Source: Flavobacteriaceae bacterium
GTDB taxonomy: Bacteria; Bacteroidota; Bacteroidia; Flavobacteriales; Flavobacteriaceae
DNA: 64,000 bases
Direction of reading: 5' to 3'
Assembly: GCA_947488595.1 (NCBI GenBank)
Contig: CANKZI010000002.1
Coordinates: 62,001 to 126,000 of the forward strand
The notes under the pieces were generated by a model. It ran no database searches and was not told where the DNA came from. It saw only the letters and a list, made by a program, of their open reading frames with translations. Position numbers and translations under genes: made by a program. Below, piece after piece: positions 16,408 to 24,542 of the stretch; the first letter of the stretch is position 1; each line of letters opens with the position of its first letter.

Positions 16408-17874
16408 CTACATTTTTTTTCTCATTCTTGCAACCGAAATTTCTAATTGCTCTCTGTATTTGGCAATCGTTCTTCGGGCTATTGGATAGCCTTTTTCTTT
16501 TAAAATATCAGCCAATTGATCATCAGTTAATGGTTTGTGTTTGTCTTCTTCGTCAATAACATCTTTAAGAATTTTTTTGATTTCTAAAGTCGAAACCTCT
16601 TCGCCTTGGTCATTGGTCATGGCTTCCGAAAAAAATTCTTTAATCAATTTTGTGCCATAAGGTGTTTCAACATATTTGCTATTGGCTACGCGCGAAACGG
16701 TCGAAATATCTAAGCCAATCGAATCTGCAATGTCTTTTAGAATCATCGGTTTGAGTTTGGTTTCGTCGCCTTCCAAAAAGAATTCTTCTTGGTAGTGCAT
16801 GATGGCATTCATGGTAACAAAAAGTGTTTCTTGTCTTTGTTTGATTGCGTCTATAAACCATTTTGCAGAATCGAGTTTTTGTTTGATAAATTGAACAGCA
16901 TCTTTTTGTGCATTCGATTTCTCGCGCGAATCTTTATAAGTTTGCATCATTTCCTGATAGTCACGGGAAACATGAAGTGTAGGCGCATTGCGACCATTTA
17001 AGGTCAATTCTAATTCGCCTTCGACGATTCTAATTGCAAAATCGGGCACTACATTTTCAGTAACTTTATTGTTTCCAGTAAATGAGCCACCGGGTTTTGG
17101 ATTGAGTTTTTCTATTTCGTGAACCGCTTTTTTGAGTTGTTCATTCGACACATTGTATTTTTGTGTCAGTTTATCATAGTGTTTCTTTGTAAAAGCTTCA
17201 AATTGATTTTCGATAATATCAGTTGCCAATGCCACATATTCGGTCGGTGTTTTGTGTTTGAGTTGCAAGAGCAGACATTCTTTTAAATCGCGTGCGCCAA
17301 CGCCCGAAGGTTCTAATTCATGTATAACATGAAGCATGCGTTCGACATTTTTTTCGTCGGTATAAACACCTTGTGTAAACGCCATATCGTCAACTATATC
17401 AGGAATACTGCGTCTAATGTAACCCATATCATCAATACTTCCTACAAGGAATTCGGCAATTTCGCGTTCTTCGTCATTCAAAATAAAAGTATTGAGTTGA
17501 TTGATTAAATCCTGATGAAAACTAACTGGCGCAGCAAATGGCGTTTCCAGTTCCTCGTCGTCGTCACTATAATTATTGGCTTGTGTTTTGTAATCGGGCG
17601 TATCGTCGAGGCTTAAATATTCGTCTATATTGATGTCTTCGGCTTCAATTCGGTCTGATTCGGAGTCATCATAATCGTCAAATATTTCCATATCGAACTC
17701 GTCTTTTTCGAACTCGTCTTCTTCTTTACCAGGCTCTAATGCTGGGTTTTCATTCATTTCTTCTAACAAACGTTGTTCAAAAGCTTGCGTGGGCAATTGA
17801 ATTAGCTTCATCAGCTGGATTTGCTGTGGAGATAATTTTTGGGATAACTTTAAATTTAGGAATTGCTTTAACAT
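16408..17874 (-). CDS. rpoN: RNA polymerase sigma-54 factor
   Basis: 488 residues from ATG 17874, giving the usual flavobacterial start MLKQFLNLKLSQKLSPQQ; an ATG at 17895 and a GTG at 17898 are also in frame. Sigma-54 directs polymerase to -24/-12 promoters and needs an AAA+ activator. The N-terminal activator-interacting region is Gln/Leu-rich (QIQLMKLIQLPTQAFEQRLLEEM), followed by a very acidic stretch (about 48-90). The core-binding domain and a HTH region (KDIADSIGLDISTVSRVANSKY) come next. The RpoN box is near the C-terminus as ARRTIAKYREQ. No -24/-12 promoter was recognised in this window. It appears co-transcribed with the PAP2-like gene. Confidence 0.95.
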   Translation of the reverse strand: MLKQFLNLKLSQKLSPQQIQLMKLIQLPTQAFEQRLLEEMNENPALEPGKEEDEFEKDEFDMEIFDDYDDSESDRIEAEDINIDEYLSLDDTPDYKTQANNYSDDDEELETPFAAPVSFHQDLINQLNTFILNDEEREIAEFLVGSIDDMGYIRRSIPDIVDDMAFTQGVYTDEKNVERMLHVIHELEPSGVGARDLKECLLLQLKHKTPTEYVALATDIIENQFEAFTKKHYDKLTQKYNVSNEQLKKAVHEIEKLNPKPGGSFTGNNKVTENVVPDFAIRIVEGELELTLNGRNAPTLHVSRDYQEMMQTYKDSREKSNAQKDAVQFIKQKLDSAKWFIDAIKQRQETLFVTMNAIMHYQEEFFLEGDETKLKPMILKDIADSIGLDISTVSRVANSKYVETPYGTKLIKEFFSEAMTNDQGEEVSTLEIKKILKDVIDEEDKHKPLTDDQLADILKEKGYPIARRTIAKYREQLEISVARMRKKM

Positions 17875-18044
17875 ATCTTTTTGCCACAAAGCCATCACGA
17901 ATCTTCGGGAGTGCTCAGTTTTATTTGTTTCTAATAATAAATTGTCTGTTACTTTCTTGTATTAAAGGTACATTAAAGTTAATCAAAAATCCTACAATTT
18001 TTGTAAGTTAATTTTATGACCATCCAAAATGCTAAAATAAAAAG

Positions 18045-18103
18045 TGTCTGAGAATCCCATATATTTTATTTAGTGAAAAATAATATACGACAATTTTCAG
18101 ACG
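18045..18103. repeat. Imperfect inverted repeat in the rpoN-exbD spacer
   Basis: The spacer from 17899 to 18273 holds no gene I can support. Within it, gtctgagaat (18046-18055) and attttcagac (18093-18102) form a 9/10 inverted repeat. The inner sequence tatattttattt / aaaaataatata is a second imperfect AT-rich arm around a short centre. It could be a cruciform or RNA hairpin or the two ends of a small eroded mobile element. No target duplication or reading frame supports one choice. Confidence 0.4.
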
Positions 18104-18273
18104 CCTCAAAAATAACAAAAAACCAATACTTCGCCAAAATAAAGATTTACGTACCTATTTTAATTGCTTGAGATTTTATGTTATTACAAAAACACATTAC
18201 AGGTATTTTTGATATCGAAAGTTGAGCACTTTTTGAAGTAATAATGTGATACATTTTCAGAAAGTTTTTACAT

Positions 18274-18303
18274 AAAAAATCCCGAAATCTTATGAATTCG
18301 GGA
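18274..18303 (-). terminator. Rho-independent terminator of the exbB-exbD unit
   Basis: tcccgaa (18280-18286) pairs with ttcggga (18297-18303) around a 10-nt loop. On the minus strand the stem is followed by a T-run, about 30 bp after the exbD stop. Confidence 0.85.
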
Positions 18304-18332
18304 TAGAGCAATTAATATTTTTTTAAAGTATT

Positions 18333-18725
18333 TTATTTCGATGTTGCAATTACAAAATTCAGTTTTAGCTTAACGCCCATTTGCATCAAATCGACCAAAT
18401 CTTGTACTTTATTATCTGCAGGAACCCGAACCACTACTACTTTGTCATTGGCAGCTGTTGTTTTTTCGTATAAAACTTGTTCCAATTGATCAAAAGGAAC
18501 CAGTTCTTTGTTGATATAATATTGTTGGTCTTCGGTTACCGAAAGGCTAATGTGGTCTTTGTTGGTAGTTTCGTTGGATTTTGCTTTTGGTAAAGTCAGC
18601 TTAATCACATTTGGATTCGCCAAAGTCGAGATAATCAAAAAGAACAAAAACAAAAAAAACATGATATCGCTCAAAGACGATGTAGGTATTTCTGCGTGAA
18701 AACGCTTGTTTCTTCTAATTGCCAT
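18333..18725 (-). CDS. exbD: ExbD/TolR family biopolymer transport protein
   Basis: 130 residues. The partner of ExbB in a proton-driven inner-membrane motor that energises TonB-dependent uptake or envelope work. One N-terminal membrane helix (about 18-38: SLSDIMFFLFLFFLII) carries the conserved channel Asp at about 20, followed by a periplasmic domain with the ExbD signature (VVVVRVPADNKVQDLVDLMQ). Its start overlaps the end of exbB by 11 bp, so the two are translated together. A terminator follows, so no tonB or third subunit belongs to this unit. Confidence 0.9.
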   Translation of the reverse strand: MAIRRNKRFHAEIPTSSLSDIMFFLFLFFLIISTLANPNVIKLTLPKAKSNETTNKDHISLSVTEDQQYYINKELVPFDQLEQVLYEKTTAANDKVVVVRVPADNKVQDLVDLMQMGVKLKLNFVIATSK

Positions 18726-19437
18726 GTTGCGGTTCGTTTATGATATTAATGAGTTCGATGGATTGTTTTTGTGCTTTTAAGGCAAAATTATCAATCATCA
18801 TGTTAAATAAATGGTAAGCAGAATAGGCAACGACACCAACAACAAGACCAGCACCACTACTGATCATTTTTTCATATAAACCTCCTGAAATGGTTTGAAT
18901 ATTAAGATTTCCGGTATTGGATATGGTATGAAAAATTTTGATTACACCCGAAATCGTTCCTATAAATCCAAGAATCGGTGCAATTCCCGAAATCAACCCC
19001 AAATGACCGAGTCCTTTTTCCATTTGTGCGATTTCGACGTTGGTCGTTTTGTCCATCATCGATTCAATTTCGCCCACAGGCCTTCCTATAAGGCCAATGC
19101 CACTTCTTAAAATATTACCAGATGCTGTTGGTTGGCGGTTACACACCATTGAAGCATTATCAATTTTTCCGGCTTTCAATTGAATTTTCACATCATTAAG
19201 CAACATGACATCTTGCTTTGTGGCTTTTTTAATAGACAAATAGCGTTCAATGATCACATATATACAAAAGAACAGCAAAAGGATAATTGGAACTATCATG
19301 ACACCACCTTTCATCACAAATTCGAGATACGAAACGTTTTCGGTAACGCTAACATCAGTTGTTGCGGCTTGGTTAGCGGCATTAGCAATAGAATCGGCAA
19401 TAGGATTGGCTTGCAATAAAAAATTTAAAAACATCAT
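18715..19437 (-). CDS. exbB: MotA/TolQ/ExbB proton channel family protein
   Basis: 240 residues and three membrane segments (about 44-66, 137-160 and 180-205), the ExbB/TolQ topology. The conserved cores ILGFIGTISGVIKIF and ISSGAGLVVGVVAYSAYHLFN of helices 2 and 3 are present. It forms the pentameric channel around ExbD. The N-terminus (residues 1-40) is a less conserved Ala/Asn-rich stretch. ATG 19437 is chosen, with a second in-frame ATG next to it. The unit has its own promoter at 19488-19519 and contains only these two genes. Confidence 0.9.
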   Translation of the reverse strand: MMFLNFLLQANPIADSIANAANQAATTDVSVTENVSYLEFVMKGGVMIVPIILLLFFCIYVIIERYLSIKKATKQDVMLLNDVKIQLKAGKIDNASMVCNRQPTASGNILRSGIGLIGRPVGEIESMMDKTTNVEIAQMEKGLGHLGLISGIAPILGFIGTISGVIKIFHTISNTGNLNIQTISGGLYEKMISSGAGLVVGVVAYSAYHLFNMMIDNFALKAQKQSIELINIINEPQHGN

Positions 19438-19487
19438 ATACAGCTTGAGTTTTGATTGTGATTATGAAAAGAATTTTACCTGCTTGA

Positions 19488-19519
19488 CAAAAATAGCTAA
19501 TTTTTAATTTTATATTCAA
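19488..19519 (-). promoter_or_regulatory. Promoter of exbB-exbD
   Basis: On the minus strand TTG (19517-19519), 21 nt and TATTTTTG (19488-19495) match the Bacteroidota promoter consensus, about 50 nt before the exbB ATG. Confidence 0.65.
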
Positions 19520-19618
19520 TTCGATAAAAAGAATAACGCTTTTTTTTTAGATTAAGTATGAAATAAAAAATTACAGGAGCAATTGGATTATTTTTTCCAA
19601 TAATATTTCCAAGTAATT

Positions 19619-19646
19619 TTTGTGTACTTTTTTATTGTTATTTTTG
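19619..19646 (+). promoter_or_regulatory. Candidate promoter of the HMA-domain protein gene
   Basis: TTTG (19619-19622), 16 nt and TATTTTTG (19639-19646). The spacer is slightly short. The predicted leader to the ATG at 19721 is about 68 nt. Confidence 0.5.
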
Positions 19647-19720
19647 CTAACATATATGCTTCAATAAAAGTAAGGATCTAATATTTTAAAATTAATCACA
19701 AATAATAATGCTTTAAAAAG

Positions 19721-20074
19721 ATGAAAAACCTATTGAAATCCCTACTGATTTTAGTGACCGTATTTTTGGCGTCAAATGCTGTAACTGCCCAAAAAACAAA
19801 TCAGAAAGCAGTGATCAAAACTACTTTAAATTGCGACCATTGCACTGCATGCGAAACTTGCGGTATGAAATTCAAAACCGAAATGCTTAAAATAAAAGGG
19901 GTAAAAATGTATGAATTAGATGATAAAGCAATGACGTTTACCGTGTATTATAATGCCAAAAAAACCAATCTTCAAAAAATTAAAGAAGCCATTTCTAAAT
20001 TGGGTTATGATGCCGATGAGGTAAAAGCCGATCCAGCAAGTGTTGAAAAATTAGATGCTTGTTGTAAGGTTTAA
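19721..20074 (+). CDS. Exported heavy-metal-associated (HMA) domain protein with CxxCxxCxxC motif
   Basis: 117 residues. The signal peptide MKNLLKSLLILVTVFLASNAVTAQ is followed by an HMA-like ferredoxin fold (about 28-100; ISKLGYDADEVKA is the typical C-terminal element). The usual GMxCxxC metal site is replaced by four evenly spaced cysteines at 38, 41, 44 and 47 (CDHCTACETCGM). Two more, Cys114 and Cys115, sit at the end. It may be a periplasmic metal chaperone or scavenger; the metal is not determined. Transcribed alone and followed by tRNA-Phe on the other strand with a shared terminator. Confidence 0.85.
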   Translation: MKNLLKSLLILVTVFLASNAVTAQKTNQKAVIKTTLNCDHCTACETCGMKFKTEMLKIKGVKMYELDDKAMTFTVYYNAKKTNLQKIKEAISKLGYDADEVKADPASVEKLDACCKV

Positions 20075-20138
20075 AGTGAAATACAACCAATAGAGAATCG
20101 TATGCTATTAAATCAAAACCGAAATGAAATAAAAACAA

Positions 20139-20166
20139 AAAACCCGAATCGTTAAATTCGGGTTTT
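20139..20166. terminator. Terminator between the HMA gene and tRNA-Phe
   Basis: aaaacccgaa / ttcgggtttt with a short loop. On the minus strand it ends the tRNA-Phe transcript with a T-run; it may also stop the plus-strand HMA gene. Confidence 0.85.
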
Positions 20167-20167
20167 G

Positions 20168-20240
20168 TGGTACCTCCAGGGATCGAACCAGGGACACATG
20201 GATTTTCAGTCCATTGCTCTACCATCTGAGCTAAGGTACC
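20168..20240 (-). tRNA. tRNA-Phe (GAA)
   Basis: 73 nt on the minus strand. The acceptor GGTACCT / AGGTACC pairs perfectly with discriminator A. Anticodon loop CTGAAAA gives GAA, closed by ATGGA/TCCAT. The D-loop (AGATGGTAGAGC) and T-loop (TTCGATC) are standard. CCA is not encoded. No tandem repeat or duplicated 3' end accompanies this tRNA, in contrast to tRNA-Ser. Confidence 0.97.
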
Positions 20241-20300
20241 GTTGCTACTATTTCAATTCACTCTTATTTTCATAGAGTTCACTAAACTTGTTAGCGGGTG

Positions 20301-20331
20301 CAAATATAACAGCTTTTTTAATTTATCCAAA
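20301..20331 (-). promoter_or_regulatory. Promoter of tRNA-Phe
   Basis: On the minus strand TTTG (20328-20331), exactly 19 nt and TATATTTG (20301-20308), an ideal Bacteroidota promoter about 60 nt upstream of the tRNA. Confidence 0.8.
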
Positions 20332-20384
20332 ACAAATTTTAAAAAAAAATGAATGCGTAAATTCGCAGTCGCAACATTCAAATT

Positions 20385-21119
20385 ATGATTCTGACTATAG
20401 ATGTAGGCAATAGCCGAATTAAAGCCGCTGTTTTTGAGGGCAATAGCATTATTGCTAATGATGTGTTTTTTAATAATGAGCTTGTCAAATCCATCCAAAA
20501 AATACTAAACGACCATCCAAAAATTACTCAAATTGTAGTTGCTTCGGTAGGAAATAGTCAAAAACAAACATTTTTGGATTTTGAAAAAAAAGCAAAAGTC
20601 ACATTTATTACACACGAAAACCTTTTTCCTTTTAGTAATAAATACGAAACACCTGCGACACTTGGCGTCGACCGAATGGTGCTTGCCGCTGGTGCCGTTT
20701 TGTCTTTTCCCAAACAAAACCGGCTCGTTATTGACGCCGGCACTTGCATTACTTATGATTTTGTAGACCAGCAAAACAATTATCTGGGTGGCGCTATTGC
20801 TCCAGGTTTGCGCTTGCGTTATGAAGCATTGCATAATTATACCGCCAAATTACCATTACTGCCTTTAGCTTCGTCCGACAATTTTATTGGAGCATCAACT
20901 GACAAAGCCATACATTCAGGCGTTGTCAACGGATGCGTTTATGAAATAGATGGTTTTATTGACGCTTACAAATCTCAATATTCAAATTTTATAATAATTT
21001 TAACTGGGGGCGATGCAGATTTTTTGGCTAAACGATTAAAAAATACCATATTTGCCAATTCAAATTTCTTGCTCGAAAGCTTGAATCATTTATACCAATA
21101 CACAATCAAAAATGATTAA
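20385..21119 (+). CDS. coaX: Type III pantothenate kinase
   Basis: 244 residues. It phosphorylates pantothenate, the first step of CoA synthesis. The ASKHA-fold phosphate motif LTIDVGNSRIKAAV is at the N-terminus. GVDRMVLAAGA and the adenosine-type block VIDAGTCITYDFV lie in the middle, and LGGAIAPGLRLRYEAL and ILTGGDADFL complete the CoaX pattern. It opens a co-directional run of envelope genes; the next gene overlaps its end by 8 bp, so translation is coupled. Confidence 0.93.
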   Translation: MILTIDVGNSRIKAAVFEGNSIIANDVFFNNELVKSIQKILNDHPKITQIVVASVGNSQKQTFLDFEKKAKVTFITHENLFPFSNKYETPATLGVDRMVLAAGAVLSFPKQNRLVIDAGTCITYDFVDQQNNYLGGAIAPGLRLRYEALHNYTAKLPLLPLASSDNFIGASTDKAIHSGVVNGCVYEIDGFIDAYKSQYSNFIIILTGGDADFLAKRLKNTIFANSNFLLESLNHLYQYTIKND

Positions 21120-22365
21120 AAATCTTTTAGTAAGCTTGGTCTTGCTTTTTTCTATCGAATTAGTCGCTCAAAACGGAACGCCATCTATTTATTCTTTTTA
21201 TGGTATTGGCGATATTACTTTTAAAGGTGCTTTAGAAAATCGAATGATGGGTGGTGTAAGTGTTTTTACGGATAGTATTCATATTAATTTACAAAATCCC
21301 GCTGCTTTCGCAAGTTTAAAATTTACTTCTTTAACGATTTCTGGATCTAATAAACGAACCAATTTTGAAACCAATACAGCCAAAAATGATGCAACCAGAA
21401 GCAGCATCGATTATTTTGCAGTCGGATTGCCTTTGGGAAAAAAATTCGGTGGCGGATTTGGATTAATGCCTTTTTCGTCTGTTGGTTATAAAATCCAATC
21501 TTTGGCACAAACCGAAACCGAATCGAGCGAGAGATATACAGGCACTGGTGGTTTGAACAAAGTATTTTTAGCATTTGGTTATCAATTAACGCCAAAATTA
21601 AGTGTCGGTTTGGATTTAAATTACAATTTTGGTGAAATCAGCACGACCGGAATTGTGTTTTTACCAGACACCCAGTTTGGTTCTCGTGAACTCAATACTT
21701 CCAATATGTCGGGATTGATCTTCAATTCGGGTTTGATGTTCCAATCCAGATTAAAAAATAAAATGGACGTTTTTGCGAGCTTGGTTTTTACCCCCGAAAG
21801 TCAATTAAAACTGAGCAATGAAAGAAATATTGCCACTATTTTATATTCAAACCAATCTGGCGAAGTGGTTGTTGACGATCAAGACATTCCGGTTAGTGAT
21901 GTAACCATAAAAATGCCAACAAGATTATCAATCGGTGGCGGAATAGGTGTGGTTAGAAAATGGTTATTGGGAACCGAAATTACTTTTAAGAATTCGAGCA
22001 ATTTTGGTAGCCGTTTTACGGACATTCAAAATGTTTCTTACGAAAATTCGCAAAAGTATAGCGTTGGAGGTTATTTTATTCCAAATTACAATTCGTTCAG
22101 CAGCTATTTCAAACGTGTTACCTACCGAGGTGGGTTGCGATACGAAACAACTGGTTTGGTTGTCAACAATAAATCTATCGAAGATATGGCGCTGACATTT
22201 GGTTTCGGATTACCACTTAGAGGTACTTTTTCAAATATTAATTTTGGATTCGAATTCGGAAAAAGAGGTACAAAAGCCGCTGGTTTAGTGCAAGAAAATT
22301 ACCGCAGTCTATCGATAAGTCTTTCGCTCAATGACAAATGGTTCGTCAAAAGAAAATACGATTAA
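21112..22365 (+). CDS. Predicted outer-membrane protein (long-chain transporter-like barrel)
   Basis: 417 residues with signal peptide MIKNLLVSLVLLFSIELVAQ. The early motif LENRMMGGVSVFTDSIHINLQNPAAFASLKFTSL, with its asparagine-proline-alanine turn, and the many amphipathic strands resemble FadL/PorV-type outer-membrane barrels of Bacteroidota. It overlaps coaX by 8 bp and precedes lptC by 28 bp. The context suggests an envelope protein, but the cargo is not known. Possible alternatives are a porin or an assembly factor linked to LPS transport. Confidence 0.75.
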   Translation: MIKNLLVSLVLLFSIELVAQNGTPSIYSFYGIGDITFKGALENRMMGGVSVFTDSIHINLQNPAAFASLKFTSLTISGSNKRTNFETNTAKNDATRSSIDYFAVGLPLGKKFGGGFGLMPFSSVGYKIQSLAQTETESSERYTGTGGLNKVFLAFGYQLTPKLSVGLDLNYNFGEISTTGIVFLPDTQFGSRELNTSNMSGLIFNSGLMFQSRLKNKMDVFASLVFTPESQLKLSNERNIATILYSNQSGEVVVDDQDIPVSDVTIKMPTRLSIGGGIGVVRKWLLGTEITFKNSSNFGSRFTDIQNVSYENSQKYSVGGYFIPNYNSFSSYFKRVTYRGGLRYETTGLVVNNKSIEDMALTFGFGLPLRGTFSNINFGFEFGKRGTKAAGLVQENYRSLSISLSLNDKWFVKRKYD

Positions 22366-22393
22366 TTTGTTGCTAATTTCGTAACTTCGAATC

Positions 22394-22954
22394 ATGAAGC
22401 TATTAAAACATAATTGGCGATTTTTTAAAAGCATTGCTTTTGTAGCGTTGCTTTTTTTGTGTAGTTGCGAAAGTACTTTTAAAGACGTTCAAAAAATTAA
22501 TTTCTCTGAGTTTTCTCCTAGCGGCGAAGCAGATTCACTAACACTAAAATATACCGATTCTGGACGCATAAAAGCAGTTTTGATCAGTCCAAAAATGCTC
22601 GATTATGCCACAGTTGAATTTCCGTTTACCGAATTTCCAAAAGGTGTCGATGTAACGCTTTATGACGTTAAAGGTAAACGCACTTTTGTTAAAGCAGATT
22701 ATGCCATCAGTTTTAAAGGTACAGATATTATCGACTTAAGACAAAATGTGCGCATTTCATCAGAAACGAATCAATTGTTAGAAACCGAACAATTGTATTA
22801 CGACCAAAAAAACGAGTGGTTTTTTACCGAAAAAAACTTTAAATTTACAGATCCAAAAAGCGGAAACACAACTGGTCAAGGCATTGATTTTAATAAAGAT
22901 TTCAAAAAAGTCAATTTTCAACGCGTAAAAGGCTTGCTCAACGAAGCCAAATAA
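22394..22954 (+). CDS. lptC: LPS export ABC transporter periplasmic protein LptC
   Basis: 186 residues. LptC links the LptB2FG transporter to LptA and passes lipopolysaccharide across the periplasm. After a basic N-terminus and a hydrophobic helix comes a cysteine pair LFLCSCES (Cys23/Cys25), suggesting that this form is a lipoprotein rather than only membrane-anchored. The rest is a jellyroll pattern typical of LptC (IKAVLISPKMLDYA, VDVTLYDVKGKRTFVKADYAI, VRISSETNQLLETEQLYYDQKNEWFFT, GQGIDFNKDFKKV). The gene sits within a tight run of envelope genes. Confidence in the family is high from these motifs. Confidence 0.88.
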   Translation: MKLLKHNWRFFKSIAFVALLFLCSCESTFKDVQKINFSEFSPSGEADSLTLKYTDSGRIKAVLISPKMLDYATVEFPFTEFPKGVDVTLYDVKGKRTFVKADYAISFKGTDIIDLRQNVRISSETNQLLETEQLYYDQKNEWFFTEKNFKFTDPKSGNTTGQGIDFNKDFKKVNFQRVKGLLNEAK

Positions 22955-22971
22955 TTTTTAAAATTTAACTA

Positions 22972-23169
22972 ATGAATTATCTGAAATATACCCAATACGT
23001 TTATTTAGTGGTTGCCGTTTTTTTTCTTTATAAAGCATTCGCAACTTGGCAAGAGGATACAACCGACCAGCATTGGTTGTTTTTTGTAATTGCAGTTGTT
23101 TCGTTATTCATGTTTCTTTTTAGAAGAAAATTTGCAAAAAGATTTGACAATCACAGCAATAAACCATAA
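22972..23169 (+). CDS. Small two-helix membrane protein
   Basis: 65 residues with two hydrophobic segments (about 7-24 and 34-50) joined by a short polar loop with WQEDTTDQHW, and a basic C-terminus (RRKFAKRFDNHSNKP). It lies 17 bp after lptC and 6 bp before the CNNM-like gene, so it belongs to the same transcript. Family not recognised; possibly an accessory of its neighbours. Confidence 0.7.
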   Translation: MNYLKYTQYVYLVVAVFFLYKAFATWQEDTTDQHWLFFVIAVVSLFMFLFRRKFAKRFDNHSNKP

Positions 23170-23175
23170 TAAAGT

Positions 23176-24435
23176 ATGGAAATTAGTATCATAATAACTT
23201 GTTTGCTATTTTCCGCTTTTTTTTCTGGAATGGAAATCGCTTTTATTTCTTCCAACAAAGTTTATTTGGGTATCGAGAAAATGCAGGATACTTTTTTATC
23301 CAAAATACTGACAAAGCTTACCCAAAAACCCTCAAAATTTATTGCGTCGATGCTGATTGGCAATACAGTAGCTTTGGTTGTATATGGATTTTTTATGAGT
23401 GAATTGCTCCTAAAATGGTTCAGCATCAATCAGATTGATTATTCGGTTCAGTCAGTTTTATTGCTACAAACGTTAATCGCAGCATTTATAATTATTTTCA
23501 CCTCTGAATTCTTACCTAAAGTCTTTTTTCAGATTTATGCCAACACACTCATCAAATTTTTTGCAATTCCGGCATACTTTTTTTATCAGTTGTTTTATTA
23601 TATTTCTGCTTTTATGATTTGGATTTCCGACTTAGTTTTGCGAAAATTATTCAATACAAATGGCGATCAAGAACAATTGTTTTTTAGCAAAATAGAACTC
23701 GGCAATTACATCACAGAACAAATGAACGCGGTTGAAAATTTGGAAACCGTAGATTCAGAAATACAGATCTTTCAAAATGCACTCGAATTTTCTGGTGTAA
23801 AAGCACGCGACATCATGAATCCAAGAACCGAAATTGCTGCAGTAGAATTGCATGATTCGGTCGAAGAATTGAAAGCGCTATTTATTACCACTGGTTATTC
23901 TAAAATTTTAGTATATCAAAATTCGCTGGATGACATTATCGGCTATGTGCATTCGTTTGAATTGTTCAAGAAACCCAAAACCATCAAGTCGGTAATGATT
24001 GCGGTTGAGTTTGTGCCAGAAACAATTTTTATAAAAGAAGCCATGGATTTGCTCACCAAAAAGCGAAAAAGTGTCGCCATTGTTTTAGACGAATACGGCG
24101 GAACATCGGGCATGATTACCATAGAAGATATTGTTGAAGAACTTTTTGGAGAAATAGAAGACGAACATGATGCTGATGAGAATTGGATTGAAAAGCAACT
24201 CGATGAGAATACCTTTCTTTTTTCGACACGACTTGATGTCGAGTATATTAACGATGCATACAAATTGGAAATTCCCGAAAGTGATTCCTACAGTACACTT
24301 GGCGGATTTATTGTAAACCACACCAAAGATATCCCTCAAAAGGGTGAAAATATCAGTATTGACAACTTCAAATTTCTAATTGAATCTGCAACTAATAAAA
24401 AAATTGAATTGGTCAAAATGACTATTGGCGAGTAA
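23176..24435 (+). CDS. CNNM/CorC (hemolysin-type) membrane protein with CBS domains
   Basis: 419 residues. Domain order is the usual one: a DUF21/CNNM transmembrane domain (about 1-170, starting SIIITCLLFSAFFSGMEIAFISS), two CBS domains (about 205-325; the first contains RDIMNPRTEI, the second IVLDEYGGTSGMITIEDIVEELFGEIEDE) and a C-terminal CorC_HlyC domain (about 335-415). Such proteins are linked to magnesium or sodium transport. The often used name hemolysin is not supported for function. It follows the small membrane protein by 6 bp. Confidence 0.9.
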   Translation: MEISIIITCLLFSAFFSGMEIAFISSNKVYLGIEKMQDTFLSKILTKLTQKPSKFIASMLIGNTVALVVYGFFMSELLLKWFSINQIDYSVQSVLLLQTLIAAFIIIFTSEFLPKVFFQIYANTLIKFFAIPAYFFYQLFYYISAFMIWISDLVLRKLFNTNGDQEQLFFSKIELGNYITEQMNAVENLETVDSEIQIFQNALEFSGVKARDIMNPRTEIAAVELHDSVEELKALFITTGYSKILVYQNSLDDIIGYVHSFELFKKPKTIKSVMIAVEFVPETIFIKEAMDLLTKKRKSVAIVLDEYGGTSGMITIEDIVEELFGEIEDEHDADENWIEKQLDENTFLFSTRLDVEYINDAYKLEIPESDSYSTLGGFIVNHTKDIPQKGENISIDNFKFLIESATNKKIELVKMTIGE

Positions 24436-24542
24436 TTTTTCTGAAAAAATAAATTTTATTGCAAAATATAACCATACAACTATGGATATTAAATAGATAA
24501 TTGTATTTTCGCAAACTGAATTTAAAATTAACAACTATAAAA

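Noticed and set aside
18045..18103. Terminator of exbD or an intact insertion sequence end
   Set aside because: The exbD terminator is already clear at 18274-18303, and no transposase or target duplication is present.
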